This document shows positions 16,678 through 24,822 of a DNA stretch of 64,000 nt, piece after piece (within the stretch, counting starts at the first letter, position 1; each line of letters begins with the position of its first letter). The DNA comes from Anaerolineae bacterium (GTDB taxonomy: Bacteria > Chloroflexota > Anaerolineae > DRVO01): positions 1-64,000 of the forward strand of contig JABLXR010000018.1 of assembly GCA_013178015.1 (NCBI GenBank). The letters are read 5' to 3'. Below the pieces are notes generated by a model, which made no database searches, was not told where the DNA came from, and saw only the letters and a list, made by a program, of their open reading frames with translations. The position numbers and the translations under genes are program-made.

Positions 16678-18111
16678 CTACCGCACCTCCAGTTGCACGA
16701 ATTCGATGCCGCTCAACTGGCACCACTTCTCCAGCACGCTAGCGACGCGGCCTGGCGCTATGGCGAAGTGCTGGGTGAGCCCCAGAGAGAGGAGCTCCGG
16801 GAGGAGCAGGCTGACGTCGCGGTCGGGCCTGACTAGGGCATGGGCAAAGCCCTGCAGGCGCTTGGGGCCGCCGAGGGACTCGCCTTCGAAGGCGGTCAGA
16901 CGATACCCGGCGCGGGTGTCGTAGAGGCTAAGGCAGGTCACCGGGCCCGGTCTGAGGACGAACTCCTGCCAGGCGCCCTCGAGGGCGTCGGCGTGGCGGT
17001 ACTCGTAGTCGGGAACGATGGTCACGCCTTCGTCAGAGGCTAGACGGGGATCGTGGAGGCCGGCGTGACCCATCAGGAGGAGGTTGTCGCTCGGGTCGAA
17101 GGTGAAGAGCTCGGTGTACATGCAGGGAGACCCAGTGCACTCCATGGCCGCCAGCAGTCCGAGCGTGGCGTTGACGTCGCTTTCCATCCCGAACGCGACC
17201 CCGAGGGAAGCAGCTTCCGGAGGATAGAGACAGGGCCTGACCCCTGACAGTCGGTGAAGGTCCTCATCCAGGTCCTGGATGGCCACCAGGCCCAGGCCGT
17301 GCTGGGCTATCAGGTCGTCAAGCGCCAGCGTATTGCGGCAAGCTACGAACAGGCTCTCCTGCGAGACGCCAACTACCGGATATCGCCTTCTGATCTCGTC
17401 GGCGAAAGCCTGGGCCCGCTCGTCCTCGACTGAGGCACAGGCCTGGGCGTACTGCGAGGCACTGATCTCCTGGAGCCGCACGCCGAAGCACTGCGCGAGG
17501 GCCCGCTCGTCCACGCGAGTCCCGGTCATGATCTCGCAGGTGCCGGCGATGCGGCCGGCGGTCAGGCCCCGCAGGCGGCGTCGCAGGCGCAGAGCGATGT
17601 CGTACTGGCGGAGTTGACCGACCAGGTCCGGATCCTCAGGGAAGCCCGAGACGATCGGCACCCGCAGCCCCCGCTCTTGAAGCACGGCGCTCCCCTGGAG
17701 GGCTCCCACAGTGCCACTGAAGCGGAACAGGTCATCGGTGGTTAGATAGGATGGCAGGGATCCGGTAGGGTGGCGGTTCCAGAGCAGAAGGGGCAGACCG
17801 GCGATCGATTCGAGAAGGGCGATGAGGGGCTGGTCCTCACTCCAGACCAGATGGACCAGCACGACAGCATCCACTCCGGCCTGGCGGAATGCCGCACCCG
17901 CCTGCTCGGCCTGGCCTATGGTGCTGATGAGCCCCGGGTCAACCACCTTGCCGAAGCAGGTCCGCAGCAAAGAGGCGGTGCGTTGGTGATCTTGGGCCAG
18001 CATCGCCGCCAGACGCCCATCCTCTTCCTGCTGCAGTCCGACTTCACTGAACCACTGGGCACACAGAGAGGCCAGGCCGATCCCGGCGCTGCCTGTGAAG
18101 CTGGCACTCAC
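16678..18111 (-). CDS. L-fucose/L-arabinose isomerase-family protein
   Basis: About 477 residues with the three-domain layout of the arabinose/fucose isomerase superfamily: an N-terminal Rossmann-like part (GVDAVVLVHLVWSEDQP near residue 85), a middle domain, and a C-terminal beta-rich domain (FDPSDNLLLMGHAGL, RPGPVTCLSLYDTRAGYRL). These enzymes convert aldoses to ketoses using manganese. The start at 18111 is a GTG preceded by GGGGAGG. The open frame reaches 18183, but that part is the hairpin 18132-18197. Its place directly behind the regulator suggests it performs the first intracellular step on the released sugar. Family firm, substrate unknown. Confidence 0.83.
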   Translation of the reverse strand: MSASFTGSAGIGLASLCAQWFSEVGLQQEEDGRLAAMLAQDHQRTASLLRTCFGKVVDPGLISTIGQAEQAGAAFRQAGVDAVVLVHLVWSEDQPLIALLESIAGLPLLLWNRHPTGSLPSYLTTDDLFRFSGTVGALQGSAVLQERGLRVPIVSGFPEDPDLVGQLRQYDIALRLRRRLRGLTAGRIAGTCEIMTGTRVDERALAQCFGVRLQEISASQYAQACASVEDERAQAFADEIRRRYPVVGVSQESLFVACRNTLALDDLIAQHGLGLVAIQDLDEDLHRLSGVRPCLYPPEAASLGVAFGMESDVNATLGLLAAMECTGSPCMYTELFTFDPSDNLLLMGHAGLHDPRLASDEGVTIVPDYEYRHADALEGAWQEFVLRPGPVTCLSLYDTRAGYRLTAFEGESLGGPKRLQGFAHALVRPDRDVSLLLPELLSLGLTQHFAIAPGRVASVLEKWCQLSGIEFVQLEVR

Positions 18112-18131
18112 TGTAGCCTCCCCGGCGCGCA

Positions 18132-18197
18132 GTGGGTAGTGGCTAGTGGATGGTGAAAGGACTGCTCCCTGTCTACTGGCCACTAGCCACTACCCAC
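18132..18197. repeat. Stop-anchored hairpin (GTGGGTAGTGGCTAGTGG)
   Basis: An 18-base perfect inverted repeat, 18132-18149 against 18180-18197, with a 30-base loop. The right arm encodes the last residues and the TAG stop (18183-18185) of the GntR regulator. No T-run follows on the minus strand. Confidence 0.8.
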
Positions 18198-19136
18198 CAC
18201 CTCGCTGACGTGTCTGCGAACGTACTCCGCTACCCGACCGCGCAGGAAGTCGGTGGAAGTGGGGTCTATGGTGAACGACAAGGTGATGATGGGAGCGGAA
18301 CAACCGGCGGCCACGACTGCCTGGTGGGAGGTGTGGGTGTCCACCACAAGGTCAGCCGATCGCAGGTCCCGCTCCAGAGCCTGAGGATCTCCCACCAGAT
18401 GAGTGCTGAGCTGGAGAGAGGGATTGTGGGCTCGCACCTGGTGGACGATAGTATTCAGGGTGGTCTTCTCGGTGCACACCGCCAGAACCCGGCTGCCCTG
18501 CGGTGCCCGTGAGATTCTCAGCAGAGCGTCGGTCTCCGGAGGAGCATGCACGCCCACTACTTCGGTTCCGACCCCGGCCTCGGCTACGGCCTCCCGCACC
18601 ACTGCCAAGTGGTAGAAGGTAGTGACCGCCAGGTCTGCCCCACTGCAGAGGCTCTCCGTGTCAGCCACGAAGTCGCTCAGGAGCACCAGCTTCATGGGGG
18701 CACCCAGGCCCTGCTCCAGCTTCGCGCCCAGGGTCCGGGCGTCGTAATCGTTGCACTCGATGAACAGAACCTCAACCTGGTCGCTGGCGTAGACGGTGCC
18801 CATGAGTCGGTGGAATAGGGAGGCGACCTCCTCCATGCGGAGGCCCAGCAACCTGGCCTGACGCAGGGTCGAAGCCAGGTCCTCGCCCAGGGTCTCGCGA
18901 GCTGCCTCCAGCCCGGGCCCATCCAAGGGTATGCCGGCCACGAAGGCACCGACGCCAGCCTCGATCCTGAGGTAACCCTTTCCCGCCAGAGACCGGAAAG
19001 CACGACTGACGGTGTTCTTGTTGGCGCCGAACTCCTCTGCCAGCTCCCGCACCGAGGGCAGCCTGGAACCAGGCGGATACCGGCCGGAGGTGATTCGAGC
19101 CAGCAGAATGCGTTCGATGTCGGCGGTGACCGCCAC
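18183..19136 (-). CDS. GntR-type transcriptional regulator with ligand-binding-like C-terminal domain
   Basis: A 317-residue protein. Residues 1-70 form a GntR winged helix (SGRYPPGSRLPSVRELAEEF, then NKNTVSRAFRSLAGKGYL). The rest looks like a periplasmic-binding-type sensor (VEVLFIECNDYD, LVLLSDFVAD). Such proteins release DNA when a metabolite binds. It is the first gene of the 19-kb sugar operon and sits behind a promoter whose spacer is a palindrome (19196-19214), so it probably represses itself and the operon. The GTG start follows GGGGAGG. The effector is unknown, and a sugar or sugar phosphate is likely. Confidence 0.87.
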   Translation of the reverse strand: MAVTADIERILLARITSGRYPPGSRLPSVRELAEEFGANKNTVSRAFRSLAGKGYLRIEAGVGAFVAGIPLDGPGLEAARETLGEDLASTLRQARLLGLRMEEVASLFHRLMGTVYASDQVEVLFIECNDYDARTLGAKLEQGLGAPMKLVLLSDFVADTESLCSGADLAVTTFYHLAVVREAVAEAGVGTEVVGVHAPPETDALLRISRAPQGSRVLAVCTEKTTLNTIVHQVRAHNPSLQLSTHLVGDPQALERDLRSADLVVDTHTSHQAVVAAGCSAPIITLSFTIDPTSTDFLRGRVAEYVRRHVSEVVGSG

Positions 19137-19187
19137 AGGGCCTCCCCAGACGAGGTGTCCCTAGTCATAGGACAGTAGGACAGCACC

Positions 19188-19217
19188 AGTCTACAACATG
19201 GGAGAAGCCCATGTCAA
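19188..19217 (-). promoter_or_regulatory. Promoter of the sugar operon with operator in the spacer
   Basis: On the minus strand TTGACA (19212-19217) is followed after 18 bases by TAGACT (19188-19193). The spacer is almost wholly filled by the palindrome ACATGGG-CTTCT-CCCATGT (19196-19214). A repressor there would block polymerase directly. The GntR protein at 18183 is the natural candidate. The remainder of 19218-19417 shows no gene. Confidence 0.7.
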
Positions 19218-19417
19218 TAGTGTCTTTCTCTTTGGGCTGGGCGCGAGTGGGGAGACAGGCCAATGGGCGACTGAGGCACGCCCTTCGGAAGTCACCGGAG
19301 CGTGCACAGGCATAGCCGCCATGGTCCCGGGCGCCGATGTCCACCACCGGGAGCGTTCTGGTCCTGCCCCGTCCCTCGCGCGCGGCGAGTCCAGGAGGGC
19401 AGGAACGATAGGGTGCC

Positions 19418-20755
19418 CTACGGGTCGGGCGACGCCGTTTCGCCGGGGCCGACGAGAGCGGCCAAGGCCAGCAGGGCCAGCAGGAAGCCGGCGTAGTTCT
19501 CGTTGAAGAAGCGGGAGGTGAAGGAGTAGACCCCGAAGAGCGCCGCCGTCCCGTACAGCACGTTCGCCAGCGTCTGTCGGTGCCACTGCCGGCGCAGCAG
19601 CAGGACGAGCAAGGGGAGGCACAGCGCTAGCTGCAACACCCAGAAGGGGAAGTAAGCCTGGTCGTCCGGAACCAGGGCCAGCGCCAGGACCAGGTTGCTC
19701 AGGCCCCAGCCCCTGATCTGGTAGGGAGTGGAGGACGTCCCCGCGCTCCACGCCCACACGTCGTCGTAGAAGGCGCCGGGATGCCAGAGGACGAAGGGGA
19801 GCACCAACAGACCGAACACCAAGAGAGTCGGCCATCCCCGAGAGAAGATGCGGCGGAGTGCGGGGCCCGCTCCGGCCGATCCCCGTGCTAGGTAGACGAG
19901 GTAGAAGGGTGCCAGGAACCACGCGGTGGGCTTGCTGGCCAGGGTCAGCCCCAGCACGGCGGAGGCAAAGCGATACTTCCCCCGCGCCAGCAGCCACAGA
20001 GAAAGCACCATCCAGGCCAGCACGAAGGAATCGTTCATGCCGAAGATGACGTCGCTGCCCATGATGGGGTTCAGCCCAACCACCATGACCAGGAGCAGCG
20101 CCGCCGACCGGTCGCGGGCCAGGCCAGGGAGCAGGGCGAGCGCAGCCACGAACAAGGCCAGGTAGAGGAAGCGCTGGTCGTACCAGCCGATCATGCCTTC
20201 GAAGGCCAGCTTGATCGGTGCGCTGGCGATAAGGGTCCAGGGCAGGTAGGGGTAGTGATACAGCGCAGTCCGCTTCTCCAGGCCCCACTCGGCCAGCGGC
20301 GTGTCCAGGTAGTCCTCGACGTAAGGATTGCGGCCCTGAAGCAGCATGTCCACCGCGGCTTCGGTTTGGATGACGCCGCCGTCGTGAGTGAAGGAGGCCG
20401 GTCCGGTAGCGCGGCGCAAGGCGATGAGGTAGAGGCTCTGGGCCACTACGGTAGTCCCTACCAGCGCCAGCACCAGCCCCAGCTTGGCCCGGTAGACCAG
20501 CGTGGGAGACAGACGCTCGCGCACCGCGTCGGCGACCAGGTATAGCCCCAGCAGCAGGAAGGTCGCGGTCACCAGGAGGAGCGAGAGGGGATCGGTCAGC
20601 CACTGGCGCATGAGGTCCCAGGCCCGGTCGGAGAGCAGGCCTCCCACAAGGGGCAGGCTACGGATAGTCTCCTCCGGTCGGGGAGCCACTAGGTCGGCCA
20701 GAGTGTCTATGCGGACGCGGGCCACCACGAGCACGGTGAGCAAGAGGGCATCCAT
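19418..20755 (-). CDS. Multi-pass membrane glycosyltransferase-like protein (GT-C / DUF2029 type)
   Basis: About 445 residues with roughly ten hydrophobic helices. After the second helix comes the loop DGGVIQTEAAVDMLLQGRNPY, the pattern seen in GT-C polyprenyl-linked sugar transferases (an acidic pair before a conserved NPY). Such enzymes move a sugar from a lipid carrier to an acceptor on the outer face. It is the last gene of the pseudokinase operon, 32 bases after the previous stop. The start is uncertain: no good ribosome site precedes the ATG at 20755, and a TTG nine codons upstream is an alternative. Acceptor and donor are unknown. Confidence 0.75.
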   Translation of the reverse strand: MDALLLTVLVVARVRIDTLADLVAPRPEETIRSLPLVGGLLSDRAWDLMRQWLTDPLSLLLVTATFLLLGLYLVADAVRERLSPTLVYRAKLGLVLALVGTTVVAQSLYLIALRRATGPASFTHDGGVIQTEAAVDMLLQGRNPYVEDYLDTPLAEWGLEKRTALYHYPYLPWTLIASAPIKLAFEGMIGWYDQRFLYLALFVAALALLPGLARDRSAALLLVMVVGLNPIMGSDVIFGMNDSFVLAWMVLSLWLLARGKYRFASAVLGLTLASKPTAWFLAPFYLVYLARGSAGAGPALRRIFSRGWPTLLVFGLLVLPFVLWHPGAFYDDVWAWSAGTSSTPYQIRGWGLSNLVLALALVPDDQAYFPFWVLQLALCLPLLVLLLRRQWHRQTLANVLYGTAALFGVYSFTSRFFNENYAGFLLALLALAALVGPGETASPDP

Positions 20756-20787
20756 GGAAAGCGGCTGAGACCGCTCGGACAAGAGGA

Positions 20788-22275
20788 TCAGTCCCAGAAG
20801 AGGCGGCGAGTGGCGCTGCGCCTGCTGGTCTCGATGACCTTGCCGGTCGTCGGGTCGTCGCGCACCACCACCACCTGCCAGGAGTACTCGCCGGGGCCGT
20901 CGGGGGCTCCTCGCTGCCGGTAACGGGTCTCGGTGGTGCGGGCGATGCCCCAGGCCGGTGCTCCCTGGCGCCACACCCTCAGGTCGAACGTCTCGCCGGC
21001 CTGCAACTGGCCGCCATACTGCCACACGAACTCGACGGTGGCGTCTCCGGGGAAGTGGGTGACGTCAGCCGGCTCGACCAAGACGGGCGCGGCGTGCAAC
21101 GACCCAGGCGCGGATGCCGGCACCGCCGTCGGGGTGGGGGGCTGCTCCTCTGGAGTGGATGTCGGCGAGACGGCGGTGGTGGGCGTGGCGGTGGGGTGCG
21201 ACGCCGGCGTGGCTGTGGGAAGCCGGCTCGGGTCCTGGGTGGACACGGGCCGGGCGGTCCATACGCTCACCGGCGTCAGGAGGGCGGCCTCGAAGCGGGC
21301 AGTAGCGGTTCTGGGGTCCTCAGGCGGGGCATCCTCGCGCGGCAGGCCGGCCAGGACTATGCCTCCGGCGGCCGCGGACGCCACCAGCACTAGGAAGACG
21401 ATCTTGAGGGCCCGAGGCACGCGGGTGGTGACCCAGCCCAAAGCGTGGCCCAGATCTGATAGGCGGTGCTGAAGAGCCATCGAGGTGGGCTCGCGTTCGC
21501 GCAGGGCCTCTATGAAAGCCGAGGCGGAATGAAACCGATCTGCTGGCTCCTTGGCCAGCGCCCTCAACAGGGCCCGGCTGGCATCGCGGCCCAAGCTGCG
21601 CCTGAGGGAGCGGGGCAGGCTGGGAGTGAGGACGGCATGGTCGCGGCGCAGCTGCTCGTCCGAGCTCCGGGGGAAGGGCAGCCTGCCAGCGAGCATCTCG
21701 TAGGCGATGACCCCCAGGGAGTAGATGTCAGACCAAGGGCCGGTGGGCTGGGCGGTATTGCGCTCGGGCGCGGTGTAGCGGGCATCGCCAGGGGCCGGGT
21801 GTTGCCCTCGGCGGCGCGCCTGCGCTGCTCCCGCCAGCAGGACGCGGCCGTCTTCCGTCAGAAGGATGTGGTCAGGAGTGAGGTTACAGTGGATGTACTG
21901 GCGGGCATGCATCTCATCCAGCGTCTCGGCTACGGGGGTCAGAATCTTGAGGACAGCGCTGCGAGAGAAGCGACGGCGACGGTTCATCTCGTCGCGCAGA
22001 GTGCGCTCGGCCCAGTCCATCACTGAATAGATGTGACCGTCGGCGCTCTGGCCTACGTGCCGGACGGCGCGCAAGCCGGGCAGGTAGAGGTGGCGCACCA
22101 CTTCCCGCTCCCGGCGGAGGTGGGCCAGGTCTCGGGCTGAACGGTTCAACGCCGCCTTCACAGTTACGCTGGCGCCGTCGCGGTCGGTCGCCTGGTAGAC
22201 GGTGAAGGCCTTGCTGCCTCCTACCGGCCTGACGATGGTGTACTCATCTATCTCTTGGGGGCTTCGGAGAATCAC
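20788..22275 (-). CDS. Predicted pseudokinase, TM, Pro/Thr linker and Ig-like outer domain
   Basis: A 495-residue protein. Residues 10-265 have the Hanks-type kinase fold: VGGSKAFTVYQA at the glycine loop, VTVK with Lys40 kept, YTAPERN, and DIYSLGVIAYEML. The catalytic loop reads HCNLTPDHILL instead of HRDLKPENILL, so the base Asp is Asn131 and the metal-binding Asn is His136. The DFG motif is replaced by GAA (149-151). Phosphotransfer is therefore very unlikely. A membrane helix at about 290-310 is followed by a Pro/Thr-rich linker and a C-terminal beta-sandwich of about 110 residues outside the cell. It starts four bases after the neighbouring kinase-fold gene. Probably a scaffold or ATP-sensing receptor. 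Confidence 0.88.
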   Translation of the reverse strand: MILRSPQEIDEYTIVRPVGGSKAFTVYQATDRDGASVTVKAALNRSARDLAHLRREREVVRHLYLPGLRAVRHVGQSADGHIYSVMDWAERTLRDEMNRRRRFSRSAVLKILTPVAETLDEMHARQYIHCNLTPDHILLTEDGRVLLAGAAQARRRGQHPAPGDARYTAPERNTAQPTGPWSDIYSLGVIAYEMLAGRLPFPRSSDEQLRRDHAVLTPSLPRSLRRSLGRDASRALLRALAKEPADRFHSASAFIEALREREPTSMALQHRLSDLGHALGWVTTRVPRALKIVFLVLVASAAAGGIVLAGLPREDAPPEDPRTATARFEAALLTPVSVWTARPVSTQDPSRLPTATPASHPTATPTTAVSPTSTPEEQPPTPTAVPASAPGSLHAAPVLVEPADVTHFPGDATVEFVWQYGGQLQAGETFDLRVWRQGAPAWGIARTTETRYRQRGAPDGPGEYSWQVVVVRDDPTTGKVIETSRRSATRRLFWD

Positions 22276-22279
22276 GATC

Positions 22280-24484
22280 TCATGGTCCCCAGCTCATTCT
22301 CTCATCGGTCCACTGCGGCCCTGGGGTGCCGTTGAGGTCGAACAGCTTGTGCTGCTGGCTGCCGTCGGGCCGCATCGCCCAGACGGCCCACTGACCGTCG
22401 CGGTCGGACAGGAAAGCTACGGCCTTACCATCGGGCGACCACGTGGGAAGCCCGCTGTTTCCGCTACCCTGAGTGAGCCGGGTAAGGTCGGAGCCGTCCA
22501 GACGAATGCGGTAGACGTCCCAGGCGCCGTTCATGGTGGACATGAACACCAGGTTGCCCCCATGCTCGTCTGCAGCGCGGTCGCTGGCGTCGCCGGTCAG
22601 GCGTCGCGGAAGGCCTCCCTGACTGCTCACCACCCAAAGGCCGCAGTTCCCGCCCGAGCCGAAGCCGTAGTCGCATCCATTGTACGCGATCTCGCCATTG
22701 CTCAGCCAGACCGGTGAGCGACCCAGGATGCCACTGGAGCCCAGGGGCAGGAAGGGTGGCCCCTCCGGAATCTCGCCCAGCACGGAGTGGGCGTAGAGTC
22801 GCCACTGGCCGTCTCCTTGCTGCGAGGAGGAGTAGACAACGGAGCTCCCATCGGGCGACCAGGTGGGGTGGCTATCCTCCGGGTGCCGGCTAATCTCCCG
22901 CCGTTCGCTGCCGTCGGCGCTCATGAGCCAGAGGCTGTCGGTGCCGCAGCCCTCGCCGTTCATCGCCAGTACCCCGTCGCCGCGGAAGTCGGGCTGTCGC
23001 ATGCAGGGCGCCAGCTGGTAGCGGTGCGAACCATCGGCCTGGGCCACCCAGACATCCGTTCGGCCTGTATGCGGGTCGTACAGGGGATAGGCGATGCGCC
23101 CGCTGAACCCCGCCGGCAGCGGCGGCTCGGTAGCAGTCGCTTCCGCGGTGGGGGTATCGGTCGGGGCCGGAGTCGCCGTGAAGGTGGGAGTGGGCGTGTC
23201 CACGACGGCGGTAGGCGTGTCGGATGGTGCGGCCGTTACGGTCTCGGCGGGAGTGGCTGTGACGGCCGACTTCACCTCGCCGCCGAACCCTCCACCGGCG
23301 GGCCGGGGGGTGGGCGTGGCCGTGGGCATGGGGCTGGGCGTCACGGTGTGCGTGGGGGTAGGGCTGGAGGTCGCCGTGGGCAGCGCCGTGGGCGGTGCAG
23401 TAGGCGTAGGGGGAGCCGGGGTAGAGGTGGGAACAGCGGTGGCGGTATCGGCCGCCGCGACAGCTACAGCCGTCGCCGGCACTGGTGTCTCGTCCCCGCG
23501 CCCGCCCAGGAGCTGCCCGGCCACCAGGACCAGCACCGCCACGGCGGCGAACAACCCGACCGCGCCCAGCGCGGCCACGGCCACCCAGGGGGTTCGGGAT
23601 GCCGGCCGGGCCGCAGGGGCGAAGCCGGTGCGGGGCCGGGAGGGAGCCGGCTTCGGGAAGGTAGGCTCCGGCGGTGCCGCGGTCTGCGCAGCGGCATGAC
23701 GGAGCGCCCGGGCCATGTCCATCCCCGAGGGGAAACGGTGCCTCGGGGACTTGGCCAGCGCCGTGTCCACCAACTCCTGCACCGCCGGAGGCTGGACGCC
23801 GAAGGATGTCAGCCTGGGCGGGGGCTCGTTCACCTGCTGATAGAGTACGCTCAGAGGTGTGTCCCCTCGGAAAGGGGGTCTGCCAGTTATGGCCTCGAAC
23901 AGGATCAGCCCCAGGGCGTACAGGTCGGTGTGGGGGCCCGTCTCCAGCCCCTGGGCCTGCTCTGGAGTCATGTACTCAGGAAGGATGGTCTGCGACCCCG
24001 GCCGAGCCAAGGCTCTATCCAAGCCGAAGTCGGCCACCAAGGGATGGCCGGCATCGTCGAGGAGCACGTCGTTGGGGTCGAGAGCCGCGTGGGTGACGCC
24101 GTGGGCGTGGGCGTAGGCCAGGGCGTCGGCCACTGCTGCGGCCAGCTCGAGCGCCTCCGGCAGAGGCAGTGGCCCCTGAGCGAGGCGGCTCCGGAGGCTG
24201 CCACCGGGGGCCAGGTCCATCACCACGTAGTGCACCTCGCCGTCGTGACGCAGGTCATAGAGGCGCAGGATGTTGGGGTGGATGAGCCGAGCGGAAGCGA
24301 GCACGGCCTCGCGGTACCGCTCCAGGAAGCCGGGGTCGGCTGCCAGGGCTGGATCGAGCACCCGAACGGCGACGAAACGGTCCAGAGAGAGCTGCCGTGC
24401 CCGGTACACCGCTCCCGCGGCGCCCTGGCCCAGGAGCTCGACGATCTCATAGTCCCCCAGCCGCCGGCCGACCAGATCGCCCAC
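22280..24484 (-). CDS. Predicted pseudokinase, TM, Pro/Thr linker and PD40/TolB-like beta-propeller
   Basis: A 734-residue protein. The kinase fold at 12-270 has a good glycine loop (LGQGAAGAVYRA), an intact DFG (152-154) and YMTPEQ, but the beta-3 lysine is Arg41 (VAVR) and the catalytic loop reads HAALDPNDVLL, with Ala134 in place of the base Asp and Asp139 in place of Asn. Activity is unlikely. A membrane helix near 305-325 leads to a very Pro/Thr-rich stalk of about 130 residues and then an outer propeller with WSPDG repeats (PTWSPDGSSVVYSS, PTWSPDGKAVAFLS). The protein ends DERMSWGP, similar to VERLSWLP in the FHA protein at 24823. The two propellers are therefore related. Confidence 0.88.
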   Translation of the reverse strand: MGDLVGRRLGDYEIVELLGQGAAGAVYRARQLSLDRFVAVRVLDPALAADPGFLERYREAVLASARLIHPNILRLYDLRHDGEVHYVVMDLAPGGSLRSRLAQGPLPLPEALELAAAVADALAYAHAHGVTHAALDPNDVLLDDAGHPLVADFGLDRALARPGSQTILPEYMTPEQAQGLETGPHTDLYALGLILFEAITGRPPFRGDTPLSVLYQQVNEPPPRLTSFGVQPPAVQELVDTALAKSPRHRFPSGMDMARALRHAAAQTAAPPEPTFPKPAPSRPRTGFAPAARPASRTPWVAVAALGAVGLFAAVAVLVLVAGQLLGGRGDETPVPATAVAVAAADTATAVPTSTPAPPTPTAPPTALPTATSSPTPTHTVTPSPMPTATPTPRPAGGGFGGEVKSAVTATPAETVTAAPSDTPTAVVDTPTPTFTATPAPTDTPTAEATATEPPLPAGFSGRIAYPLYDPHTGRTDVWVAQADGSHRYQLAPCMRQPDFRGDGVLAMNGEGCGTDSLWLMSADGSERREISRHPEDSHPTWSPDGSSVVYSSSQQGDGQWRLYAHSVLGEIPEGPPFLPLGSSGILGRSPVWLSNGEIAYNGCDYGFGSGGNCGLWVVSSQGGLPRRLTGDASDRAADEHGGNLVFMSTMNGAWDVYRIRLDGSDLTRLTQGSGNSGLPTWSPDGKAVAFLSDRDGQWAVWAMRPDGSQQHKLFDLNGTPGPQWTDERMSWGP

Positions 24485-24507
24485 GTATCACCTCCGAGAA
24501 GCGGGGC

Positions 24508-24813
24508 TCAGCCCCGACCGAGAGCGTACTCCAGGTGCGCGGCGCTGAGGAGCGCCAGCACTCCCTTCACCAGCCAGGGGACCCAGATGGCGTACATGTC
24601 TCCCACCAAGCGGGGGGTGAAGTCCAACGGCACGATGAGCAGTAGGCTGGCGATGAGGAAGATGCGAGCTTCCTTGAACCGGCCGGCGAGCAGCCGACCG
24701 ATGCCGTAGATGCCGAGCAAGCCTACCAGGAACTCCACCGCCACGGTGAAGCGAAGTCGTCGCTTCGTGCCCTGCCGCCGCCTCTTCACCGTCTTGCCCT
24801 TTGTTGCCGCCAA
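24508..24813 (-). CDS. Small membrane protein in the pseudokinase operon
   Basis: A protein of 101 residues. A very basic start (KGKTVKRRRQGTKRRLR) is followed by about three hydrophobic segments (FLVGLLGIYGIGRLLAG, IFLIASLLLIVPLDF, AIWVPWLVKGVLALLSAA). I do not recognise the family, though the small size and basic tail recall TM2-type proteins. It begins nine bases after the FHA gene and ends 23 bases before the kinase-fold gene, so it is surely translated from the same mRNA and may link their membrane domains. Confidence 0.75.
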   Translation of the reverse strand: MAATKGKTVKRRRQGTKRRLRFTVAVEFLVGLLGIYGIGRLLAGRFKEARIFLIASLLLIVPLDFTPRLVGDMYAIWVPWLVKGVLALLSAAHLEYALGRG

Positions 24814-24822
24814 GTCACCTCC

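Noticed and set aside
15530-16726. A 398-codon frame on the minus strand
   Set aside because: Overlaps the URO-D gene at 15562 in another frame and has a low-complexity composition.
20788-24484. Ordinary PknB-type Ser/Thr kinases
   Set aside because: The folds fit, but the HRD Asp is missing in both proteins, the beta-3 Lys in one and the DFG in the other.
22787-24709. A 640-codon open frame on the plus strand
   Set aside because: Mirror frame of the kinase-fold propeller gene. Its Gly/Arg-rich sequence is the complement of the Pro/Thr stalk.
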